From contig CAZYBE010000063.1 of assembly GCA_964645765.1 (NCBI GenBank), forward strand, positions 1-10,401: a stretch of 10,401 nucleotides of DNA. Reading direction: 5' to 3'. This document shows positions 1-6,831 of this stretch, in pieces. Positions within the stretch are counted from its first letter, which is position 1; every line of letters starts with the position of its first letter. The notes beneath the pieces were generated by a model, which worked only from the letters and a program-made list of their open reading frames with translations, made no database searches and had not been told where the DNA came from. Source of the stretch: CAZGMN01 sp964645765. Its GTDB lineage: Bacteria > Acidobacteriota > Aminicenantia > Aminicenantales > Aminicenantaceae. The translations under genes were made by a program, and so were the position numbers.

Positions 1-569
1 CCGGCCTCTTCGACAAGAGGCGATGCTCCCTTGGGAAGGTCGACCCCAACTTCCTGGGAGAGAAAATAAAGCCTCTTCAGGAACTCGGCTCGAGCTAAGA
101 TCGAAGCTGCAGCCACAGCCAAATCTTCCTCTGCTCTTGGCTTTTGAATGAGCTCAATCCTCTTTCCCTTCTTCATCAAGGCATTGAGAACATAGGACTT
201 ATCCCCGAACTGGTCAGTTATGGCCAGACGGCAGTTGACTTCCTCCAGGATATTCTCGATGGCGCGGGAATGGGCCCAGGCCAGTATTCGGTTGAGATTT
301 TTCATTTTTGAATAAAGCTCGTTGTATTTCTCAGGTCCGACGACGACCAGAGAATGTTTGTATCCTCTCTTGATGAGAGAAGAAAATTCATTGACGCGAC
401 TGTCAGAAAATTTTTTACTGTCCTTTACCCCAAGCTCAGAAAGAACCGGTAGCTGTTCATCAAGAAGAAAAACGCCGGCGACAACCAGCGGGCCGAAATA
501 GTCTCCTTTGCCCGATTCGTCAGTGCCGATGTGTCCTTTCTCGGCCGGAAAAAGTTCTGTTTGTTGCAT
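1..569 (-). CDS. rnhC: Ribonuclease HIII, catalytic domain only, 3' end cut by window edge
   Basis: Cleaves the RNA strand of RNA-DNA hybrids in the cytoplasm. About 190 residues are visible. The signature GTDESGKGDYFGPLVVAGV spans residues 15-33, followed by KDSKK (49-53), a GPEKYNELY segment (78-86), ITDQFGD (117-123) and QKPRAEEDLAVAAASILAR (142-160). The likely metal ligands are D17, E18, D119 and E147 (the D-E-D-E set of RNase HIII). The GKGDYFGP wording and the GPEKYN segment separate it from RNase HII. The ATG at 569 lies 17 bases after the CoA-transferase stop. An in-frame TAA at 579-581 shows that no long N-terminal domain is encoded, although the family usually carries a TBP-like substrate-binding domain of roughly 80-90 residues there. 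The ribosome-binding site is weak, so translation may depend on the upstream gene. The C-terminus (perhaps 30 residues) lies outside the window. Identity is sure; function without the N-domain is inferred. Confidence 0.92.
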   Translation of the reverse strand, partial: MQQTELFPAEKGHIGTDESGKGDYFGPLVVAGVFLLDEQLPVLSELGVKDSKKFSDSRVNEFSSLIKRGYKHSLVVVGPEKYNELYSKMKNLNRILAWAHSRAIENILEEVNCRLAITDQFGDKSYVLNALMKKGKRIELIQKPRAEEDLAVAAASILARAEFLKRLYFLSQEVGVDLPKGASPLVEEA

Positions 570-586
570 CAAATCCAATTAAATTC

Positions 587-1885
587 TCAACGAATAAGAT
601 TCCTGCTTTTGGCTTCTTTAATCAAGTCCGGTCTGAATTTAGGATGGGCGATATTGATCAGAGCTTTTGTCCTTTCCTGAAGATTTTTCCCGTGGAGATA
701 GGCAACTCCGTATTCAGTGACCACATATCTGACATCAGCCCTGGTCGTCACCACCCCTGATCCTTTCTGTAAATAAGGAACGATGCGGGAGATCTCGCCA
801 TCTTTAGCCATAGAAGGAAGGGCGATGATTGGCTTTCCGCCTTTAGAATGAGCAGCTCCGCGGATGAAGTCAACCTGCCCGCCGAAACCACTGTAAATAT
901 AAGTGCCGATCGAATCCGAACAGACCTGTCCAGTTATATCCACCTCCATGGCAGAATTGATGGCAACCATGTTGTCATTGCGGGAAACATTGAAGGGGTC
1001 ATTAGTGTAGTCGGTCGGATGAGCTTCGATGACGGGATTGTTGTCAACAAATTCATAAAGACGTCTCGAGCCTAAAATAAAGGTCAAAATGACCTTGTTA
1101 GGATGAAAAGTTTTTTTGGCCCCGGTGATGCTGCCGGCATCAATCGCTTCCATGACTCCGTCGGAAATCATCTCAGTGTGGATGCCTAAGTCCCGCCTGT
1201 CTTTCAAGGCAGCAAGGACTGCATCCGGGATTCCGCCGATTCCCAGCTGGAGAGTCGAGCCGTCCTCAATCAACTCAGCAATAAAATGACCTATCTTTCT
1301 TTCGACCTCGGTCGCGGGTTTCCGCTCGAGCTCCGGCAGGTCTTCAGAGATTTCAGCAATTTTATGGACGCGAGAAACATGGATGAAGGAATCGCCAAGG
1401 ACTCGAGGCATCTTCTCGTTGACCTGGGCAATGACTATTTTTGCAGTCTCCACTGCTGCCTTGGAACCCAGAACCTCAACGCCAAAGCTCATGAATCCAT
1501 GCTCATCAGGAGGGGAAAGATGGACGATGGCCGCATCAAGCGGCATCTGCCCGGAATAGAAAAGATCAGGGATTTGGTGGAGAAAAATAGGAACATAGTC
1601 AGCCCTCCCCTCGTTGATGGCTTTTCTATCAGCAGGGCCGACGAAAAGGGAATTGTGCCGGAAATGACCTTCCATCTCAGGCTTGGAGAGAGGGTCTTCA
1701 CCCATGAGCAGAACATGGACGAGCTCGACATCCCTCAGCTCAGCCTTCCTCGAGGCCAAAGCTTTCATCAAAGCATAAGGAGTAGCGGCATTTCCGCTGA
1801 TGTAAATCCGCTCGCCACTCTTGATCCCTGAAACTGCCTCTTCGGCAGTGACTAACTTTTGTTTGTAAGTATCAACCCAGCCCAT
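587..1885 (-). CDS. 4-hydroxybutyrate/acetate-type CoA-transferase (acetyl-CoA hydrolase/transferase family)
   Basis: A 432-residue family I CoA-transferase, full length for the 4-hydroxybutyrate CoA-transferase (AbfT) group. It would move CoA between an acyl-CoA and acetate or another carboxylate in the cytoplasm. Visible motifs are QLGIGGIPDAV (213-223), GIHTEMISDGV (234-244) and GFGGQVDFIRGA (333-344). E238 in HTEM is the expected catalytic glutamate that forms the glutamyl-CoA thioester; it carries the same number as E238 of the Clostridium aminobutyricum enzyme. The last motif is the glycine-rich CoA-binding loop. The start is supported by GGAGGG six bases upstream. It begins one base after the stop of the NfnB-like gene, so it is cotranscribed. 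The substrate cannot be read from sequence: 4-hydroxybutyrate, butyrate, propionate and succinate enzymes share this fold. The link to alanine dehydrogenase and a redox complex suggests an amino-acid fermentation branch (inference). Confidence 0.9.
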   Translation of the reverse strand: MGWVDTYKQKLVTAEEAVSGIKSGERIYISGNAATPYALMKALASRKAELRDVELVHVLLMGEDPLSKPEMEGHFRHNSLFVGPADRKAINEGRADYVPIFLHQIPDLFYSGQMPLDAAIVHLSPPDEHGFMSFGVEVLGSKAAVETAKIVIAQVNEKMPRVLGDSFIHVSRVHKIAEISEDLPELERKPATEVERKIGHFIAELIEDGSTLQLGIGGIPDAVLAALKDRRDLGIHTEMISDGVMEAIDAGSITGAKKTFHPNKVILTFILGSRRLYEFVDNNPVIEAHPTDYTNDPFNVSRNDNMVAINSAMEVDITGQVCSDSIGTYIYSGFGGQVDFIRGAAHSKGGKPIIALPSMAKDGEISRIVPYLQKGSGVVTTRADVRYVVTEYGVAYLHGKNLQERTKALINIAHPKFRPDLIKEAKSRNLIR

Positions 1886-1886
1886 T

Positions 1887-3410
1887 TTAAACCCTCCGAG
1901 CTTTCTCTTTATCTTTTAATGAATTCAAATATTTATCAATCTCTCTTGCCGCCACCCGGGCATCACCCATGGCCAGAATAACAGTCGCTCCTCCCCGGAT
2001 GATATCCCCTCCAGCATAAACGCCCTCGATGCTTGTGGCCATTGTATTCCAGTCAACTTCAACAATCCCCCATTTTCCAACCTTGAGCTGAGGGGTGGTC
2101 TGGGGGATTAAAGGATTCGGGCTGTTCCCGATGGCAACCACGACCATGTCCACTTCCATGATAAACTCCGAGCCCTCGATGGGAACTGGCCTGCGCCTCC
2201 CAGAAGAGTCTGGCTCCCCGAGCTCCATCCTCAGACACTCCATGGCCTTTACTTTGCCATTCCCATCTCCGATGAACTTGGTGGGAGTTGTCAGGAAATG
2301 AAACTCGATACCTTCCTCCTCGGCATGCTTGACCTCCTCGACTCTTGCCGGCATTTCGACTCTTGAGCGGCGGTAGACGATGATGGCTCTTTCCGCGCCA
2401 AGCCTCTTGGCCGTCCGCACCGAATCCATGGCCACGTTTCCTCCGCCGAGAACAGCGACTCTGTTTCCGCTAAATACAGGAGTGTCATATTTCGGAAAAT
2501 CATAAGCTCGCATCAGGTTGACCCTGGTCAAATACTCGTTGGCTGAATAGATGCCGATCAGATTTTCTCCAGGAATCCTCATGAAAGTCGGCAGCCCTGC
2601 TCCTGTCCCGATAAAAAAGGCGTGATAGCCATCGTTTTTCAAATCTTCGAGCGTGGCGGTCAAGCCAACCACAAAATTCGTCTTCAACTCCACGCCCAAT
2701 TTTTCAAGATACCCCACCTCGGACTTCAAGATACTCTTGGGCATTCTGAACTCAGGAATGCCGTAAGCCAGAACTCCGCCTGCGATATGCAGAGCCTCAA
2801 AGATCGTAACCTTGTGTCCTTTCCTGGCTAAATCTCCGGCAACAGTCAGACCAGCCGGTCCTGCGCCGATGACCGCCACTTTGTAACCCGTTGGGGGAGG
2901 AATCTCAGGAATAAAAACTTGGCCCCTGTTCCTTTCATAATCAGCGATGAAACGCTCCAGATTGCCGATGGCCACCGGAACTCCTGTCGCTTTTTTCAGG
3001 TTGCAGATTTCCTCGCATTGAGTCTCCTGGGGACAGACGCGGCCGCAGACGGAAGGCAGGCTGTTTGTCTCTTTCATGATGCGAATGCTCTGAGCATAAT
3101 CGCCAATCTCGATGAGCTTCACAAAAGTTGGAATATCGATTCCCACCGGGCAGCCAAGAATGCATTGGGGATTAGCGCAATCCAGGCATCTCTGCGCCTC
3201 TTGCTTTGCCATCTCAAAGTCCAACCCCAGGTTCACTTCGTTGAAATCCTTGTTCCTCTGCTCAGGCTCACGCTCCGGCATCTTCTGGCGGGCAATCTTC
3301 ATCCTTTCCTTGGCCGGAGGAGACTTCCTCAGCTCTTTCCGCCACTTCGCGTCATACCTTGCCTTGAGCTTCTCCTTAAGCTCAGCAGGCATTTCCTTTT
3401 TTTCAGCCAT
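1887..3410 (-). CDS. nfnB: NfnB/GltD-type NADPH-binding iron-sulfur flavoprotein
   Basis: A 507-residue homologue of the NfnB (large) subunit of NADH-dependent reduced ferredoxin:NADP oxidoreductase and of the glutamate synthase small subunit. Order: a lysine/arginine-rich N-terminal extension (1-40), a double [4Fe-4S] domain with C75, C78, C83, C87 and C122, C126, C132, C136, an FAD Rossmann motif (GAGPAG at 182-187, ribose-binding E205), an NADPH Rossmann motif (GGGNVA at 322-327 with Y346-R347-R348, which usually holds the 2'-phosphate), and the closing FAD motif GVYAGGDI (463-470). With NfnA it would bifurcate electrons from NADPH to NAD and ferredoxin, or run in reverse. It starts 26 bases after the NfnA-like gene and no glutamate synthase large subunit is present, which argues for Nfn/Stn rather than glutamate synthesis. 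Its ribosome-binding site is poor (A-rich with AGAG). Whether it forms an independent NfnAB or a larger complex is open. Confidence 0.9.
   Translation of the reverse strand: MAEKKEMPAELKEKLKARYDAKWRKELRKSPPAKERMKIARQKMPEREPEQRNKDFNEVNLGLDFEMAKQEAQRCLDCANPQCILGCPVGIDIPTFVKLIEIGDYAQSIRIMKETNSLPSVCGRVCPQETQCEEICNLKKATGVPVAIGNLERFIADYERNRGQVFIPEIPPPTGYKVAVIGAGPAGLTVAGDLARKGHKVTIFEALHIAGGVLAYGIPEFRMPKSILKSEVGYLEKLGVELKTNFVVGLTATLEDLKNDGYHAFFIGTGAGLPTFMRIPGENLIGIYSANEYLTRVNLMRAYDFPKYDTPVFSGNRVAVLGGGNVAMDSVRTAKRLGAERAIIVYRRSRVEMPARVEEVKHAEEEGIEFHFLTTPTKFIGDGNGKVKAMECLRMELGEPDSSGRRRPVPIEGSEFIMEVDMVVVAIGNSPNPLIPQTTPQLKVGKWGIVEVDWNTMATSIEGVYAGGDIIRGGATVILAMGDARVAAREIDKYLNSLKDKEKARRV
1892..1897 (-). promoter_or_regulatory. 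Ribosome-binding site of the CoA-transferase gene
   Basis: GGAGGG lies six bases before the ATG at 1885 and is formed by the final Arg-Arg-Val codons of the NfnB-like gene. It supports this start and cotranslation with the gene upstream. Confidence 0.75.
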
Positions 3411-3436
3411 TTTTTACTCTTTTTTTGCTCAAACGG

Positions 3437-4270
3437 TCAGGATAAATTCTTCTTCTCCCAGCAAGATAGAGATTTGATTTCATCCTCAAAATAAGATTTT
3501 CGCCTTGAGAAAAGCTCCTGCCAGTCGACCAGGTGCCCGTTAAAATTGGGCCCGTCGACGCAGGCAAACCTTGTCTTGCCGTCAACAGTAACCCGGCAGG
3601 CCCCGCACATTCCTGTTCCATCGACCATGATCGGGTTCAGGCTGACGATCGTCTCTATTCCATAGGGCTTTGTCGCCTCGGAACAAGCATACATCAAGTA
3701 GGTGCAGCCGATTGAAATGACTTTCTGGATTTTCTTTTCTTTATCCATGACACTCTTGACTTTTTGAGGAATATAATCCTTGCAGTCGTAAAAACTGTCT
3801 CGGGCTGATATATAAAATTGATCGCTCACCGCCCTCAGCCTATCCTCCCAGTAAAGAAGAAAATTCGCCTTGACATCCAGGATAGTGATAACTTTGTTTC
3901 CGGCTTCTCTTAAAGCGCGGGCCACAGGATAGATGGCGGCAATTCCAAAACAGCCTCCTGTGCAGAGGACTGTTCCATATTTTCTTATCTCAAAAGGCTT
4001 GCCCAAAGGGCCGACAAAAACAGGGACTTCGTCTCCAGCTTGAAGAAGGGAGAGCTTCTGAGTGGAAGTCCCGACAACCATGAAAACAGTCGTCACCGAA
4101 CCTTTGCGCCTATCCCAATCGGCAATGGTCAAGGGAATTCTTTCTCCCCTTTCGTCAGGCATGACAATCACAAACTGGCCAGGCTTGGATTTTAAGGCTA
4201 TCTCTGGAGCGTAAACTTCAAGAAGATGAATATTTGGAACCAGCCGCTTCCTCTGCAGAATTTTAGCCAT
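3437..4270 (-). CDS. nfnA: NfnA-type FAD/NAD(H)-binding [2Fe-2S] subunit
   Basis: A 277-residue ferredoxin-NADP reductase-like protein of the NfnA/PyrK family. The FAD-binding barrel carries RIPLTI (44-49) and GTSTQKL (67-73), followed by GPLGKP (87-92). The nicotinamide-binding half begins at TGGCFGIAAIYPVARAL (104-120). The C-terminal cluster motif is MVDGTGMCGACRV (215-227) with C237 in FACVDGPNFNGHLVDW. C222, C225, C237 and D217 would be the ligands, matching the unusual three-Cys/one-Asp [2Fe-2S] cluster described for Thermotoga maritima NfnA. In Nfn this subunit binds NAD(H). The TAA stop of the NuoG-like gene overlaps its ATG by one base and a strong AGGAGAGGAG sits just upstream, so it is translationally tied to the NuoG-like gene more closely than to NfnB, which follows 26 bases later. 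No pyrimidine genes are nearby, so a PyrK role is unlikely. Confidence 0.9.
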   Translation of the reverse strand: MAKILQRKRLVPNIHLLEVYAPEIALKSKPGQFVIVMPDERGERIPLTIADWDRRKGSVTTVFMVVGTSTQKLSLLQAGDEVPVFVGPLGKPFEIRKYGTVLCTGGCFGIAAIYPVARALREAGNKVITILDVKANFLLYWEDRLRAVSDQFYISARDSFYDCKDYIPQKVKSVMDKEKKIQKVISIGCTYLMYACSEATKPYGIETIVSLNPIMVDGTGMCGACRVTVDGKTRFACVDGPNFNGHLVDWQELFSRRKSYFEDEIKSLSCWEKKNLS

Positions 4271-6831
4271 TAATCTCCTCTCCTTATTCTGACCGGTAAC
4301 GGGCTCAAAGAATTTAGCTCCGAACGCAGACTCATAAAAAGGCTGCTCACAGAAAAATCAGAATCCTCGTTCCAGAGGAAGCTGGCTGCGATTATTCCTC
4401 TGGGAACAGATTCAGTTATTCTGGCAATGCCTTTGATCTTGGCTGAGGAAGATTCAAGCGTTAGGCTCTCCCCTTCTTTTAAGCCCAGGTCAAGAGCATC
4501 CTGAGCGCAGACCTTGACCCACCTTGGATCCCGAATTGTCCTCAGGCCTTTACTTTCCTCGGATAAAGCAAGACCCCGGTAATAATCCAGGCTGTAATCG
4601 AGCAGGAGGAGGAAGGGGTAGTCTTTGTTTGTCGGGTAATTCGAGGCGCTGAATTCTATTGGAAGGAACGAAGCTTCGCTTTTCTGCTTGCCCTGGACAA
4701 AGATTCCCTCATTCTTTTCTGTTTTCTGAGAAGAAATGACTGCAAAGCCAGGCACGGCTTCACTCATCTCTTTGAGGATTGCAGCCGGATTCTTGTACTG
4801 AAAATTTTTATTCCCCATCCTTAAGGCCAATTGAGAGATTATCCACCAATCAGGCTTTGCTTCGCCTAAAGGCTCGATGACCTTTTCGAACTTTTGAATT
4901 CTTCCTTCCAAGTTAACGAAAGTCCCTTCATTTTCAGCAAAGGTTGCGCCTGGCAACACGGCATCGGCCTTTTCCAAATTCGAATTCCTGTAGCTATCTT
5001 GAATGACCAAAAAATCAAGGCTATTGTTTCTGAGCTCAGGAATAGGTCCGGCAAGGTAAAGGGCTTTAACCTGGGCCGAGGAAGCAGCTTGGATGATTTG
5101 ATTAAAATTCAGGCCGTTTCTTGAAAAATTCTTCCCTATCTCGAGCGTCCCTCTCAGGTTGTTCTCTAAAGCGAGGGGAAAGAGGCCTGCCTTTGTCTGA
5201 AGCGATAGATTCCAGAGAGAAGTGAGATTCTGGCTTGACCAGGGATGCTGGCTCAATCCCATTCCGAAGAGGAAAACAAGGGGCTTGGCTCCAAGAAGAG
5301 AAGTCGTTCTTCTCAATTCCTCCTCCTTGATGCCAGTCATCTCAAGAATTCGAGTTAAATCAAGCTCCTCGAGAGATTTCTGGAAAGAGGTAAAACCTTG
5401 AATCCTGGATAGGCTTTCATCCCCTTGACCTTCAAGAAGAACCTTGGATAGAAAACCGAGCACAAAAAGCTCAGCACCCGGCTTTATCCGAAGCCAGATT
5501 GAAGAGAAGCGGCTCAAGGAAAGCTCGAATGGACTTATAACAATGAGCTTTGCACCTTCCTTAACAGCTTTTAAAACCTCAAGCCAGACGATAGGATGAG
5601 TAATAGTAAGGTCTGCGCCAATGAGCAGGATGGCCTTCGCCTGGCTGATATCCTCGACTTTGAAATTGAAGTCTGGCTCGAGGCCTGCTCGCTGAGCCTT
5701 TTCCTCGAAGACTTCCAGAGGCGAGAGATGAAGAGCAGAATCGATGTTCTCGCTCTTAAGCACATCTCTTGTGAACTTATGGAAGAGATAATTCTCCTCG
5801 CAGGAGAGCTGGGGAGAAGAGATAAAGGCTATTTCTTCTCCCTTGTACTTTTTCAAATGCGAGGCAACAAAATCCAGAGCCTCTTCCCAGCTTGCTTCCT
5901 CAAGCTCTCCATTCTTTCGAATGAGCGGATTGAGGATTCGCCGTGAACTGTCGACAAGGTCTCTTATCAGGAATCTCCCTTTGACACAGGCTTGTCCTCT
6001 ATTCACTGCTCCATTTTCCGCTGGCCTTGAAGATAAGAGCCTTCCGCCTTTTAGCTCGACTTCAAGCTCACAGCCAATACTGCAGAGGGGGCAAATCGTC
6101 TTTGCTTTCCTGTCCGGAAGGCCATCGTATTTTACAGCTCTCTCGGTCAACGAACCTGTGGGGCAAACATCGACGCAAGCTCCGCAGAACTGGCAGCCGG
6201 ATTCAAGAAGAGGTTTATCAAGCACAGTCCCGACAACAGTCTGGGGTCCCCTGAAGACAAAGGAAACCGCTGACGCCCCTCTCAGCTCATGGCAGACCCT
6301 GACGCATCTTCCGCAGAGGATGCAGAGGTTATAGTTCCGGTCGAAGAAGGGGTCGCCTCTTTTGAGCTCAAAATTTCTGTAAAGAGAAGGAAACCTGATC
6401 TTATCGACTTTTAATGCTTCAACCACGTCCTGAAGCTCACAACGGCCGTTGTTGGAGCAGAGGACACAGCCTGTGGTCTCTCCCACTTTGCGAATGGTTG
6501 ATTTGTATTCATCGCAATTTTTTTTCTCGCTGCAGATAAGACAGGCGTTGGGATGCTCGGAAAGAATGAGCTCCGCAATCTCTCTTCTCAATTTTTGAAG
6601 CTCTGGAGCATCTGTCTTGACTTCCATCCCATTTTCGATGTATGTCCCGCACGAAGGCACGTAGCCTTTTCTCCCTTTGACTTCAACCAGGCAAAGCCTG
6701 CAGCCAGTAAAGGGAGAGAGGCGGGGATGGTCACAGAGCGAGGGAATATAGATTCCATTCTCACGGGCCACTTCGAGAATTGTCTTTCCGCCTTTGGCTT
6801 CGAATTCTTTCCCGTCAATGACAACCTTCAT
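4270..6831 (-). CDS. NuoG/FdhA-like multi-cluster iron-sulfur protein with degenerate molybdenum site
   Basis: An 853-residue soluble electron-transfer protein. Domains in order: plant-type [2Fe-2S] (C33, C44, C47, C61); a NuoG-type His-Cys3 motif (H93, C97, C100, C106); an additional Cys triad (C122, C125, C131) ending in CELQDV; two ferredoxin-type [4Fe-4S] motifs (C170, C173, C176, C180 and C213, C216, C219, C223); the molybdopterin-oxidoreductase cluster (C247, C250, C254, C282 in CVKGRF); the molybdopterin-oxidoreductase fold; and a MopB C-terminal domain (about 720-850). Automated pipelines would likely call this formate dehydrogenase alpha. However, where formate dehydrogenases have Cys/Sec-His before SPTVAGL, this protein reads DSALHLSPLEVF (364-375), with no Cys, Sec or following His. 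No [FeFe]-hydrogenase H-cluster motifs occur. It overlaps the HydB-like gene by four bases and the NfnA-like gene by one. Role inferred: an electron wire between the NADH-bifurcating pair and the NfnAB subunits. Confidence 0.85.
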   Translation of the reverse strand: MKVVIDGKEFEAKGGKTILEVARENGIYIPSLCDHPRLSPFTGCRLCLVEVKGRKGYVPSCGTYIENGMEVKTDAPELQKLRREIAELILSEHPNACLICSEKKNCDEYKSTIRKVGETTGCVLCSNNGRCELQDVVEALKVDKIRFPSLYRNFELKRGDPFFDRNYNLCILCGRCVRVCHELRGASAVSFVFRGPQTVVGTVLDKPLLESGCQFCGACVDVCPTGSLTERAVKYDGLPDRKAKTICPLCSIGCELEVELKGGRLLSSRPAENGAVNRGQACVKGRFLIRDLVDSSRRILNPLIRKNGELEEASWEEALDFVASHLKKYKGEEIAFISSPQLSCEENYLFHKFTRDVLKSENIDSALHLSPLEVFEEKAQRAGLEPDFNFKVEDISQAKAILLIGADLTITHPIVWLEVLKAVKEGAKLIVISPFELSLSRFSSIWLRIKPGAELFVLGFLSKVLLEGQGDESLSRIQGFTSFQKSLEELDLTRILEMTGIKEEELRRTTSLLGAKPLVFLFGMGLSQHPWSSQNLTSLWNLSLQTKAGLFPLALENNLRGTLEIGKNFSRNGLNFNQIIQAASSAQVKALYLAGPIPELRNNSLDFLVIQDSYRNSNLEKADAVLPGATFAENEGTFVNLEGRIQKFEKVIEPLGEAKPDWWIISQLALRMGNKNFQYKNPAAILKEMSEAVPGFAVISSQKTEKNEGIFVQGKQKSEASFLPIEFSASNYPTNKDYPFLLLLDYSLDYYRGLALSEESKGLRTIRDPRWVKVCAQDALDLGLKEGESLTLESSSAKIKGIARITESVPRGIIAASFLWNEDSDFSVSSLFMSLRSELNSLSPLPVRIRRGD
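4275..4284 (-). promoter_or_regulatory. Strong ribosome-binding site of the nfnA-like gene inside the NuoG-like gene
   Basis: AGGAGAGGAG is embedded in the last codons of the NuoG-like gene (Arg-Arg-Gly-Asp), four bases before the ATG that overlaps the TAA stop. The arrangement favours termination-reinitiation coupling of the two proteins. Confidence 0.75.

Noticed and set aside
1286..1831. A 181-codon open frame on the plus strand inside the CoA-transferase gene, and similar plus-strand frames in the other genes.
   Set aside because: They lie antisense to well-conserved proteins, show no recognisable domains and lack convincing ribosome-binding sites.
1887..3410. Glutamate synthase small subunit (GltD).
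   Set aside because: The fold is shared, but there is no large subunit, and an NfnA partner with its Asp/Cys3 [2Fe-2S] motif is directly adjacent.
6510..6530. A run of eight A residues (minus strand) between the two cysteine motifs of the NuoG-like gene, considered as a programmed frameshift site.
   Set aside because: The reading frame continues intact through all downstream cluster motifs and no alternative product or stimulatory structure was seen.
4270..6831. The 853-residue protein as an [FeFe]-hydrogenase HydA subunit, given its HydB and HydC neighbours.
   Set aside because: The iron-sulfur N-terminus is shared, but none of the H-cluster cysteine motifs is present; the C-terminal half is a molybdopterin-oxidoreductase fold.
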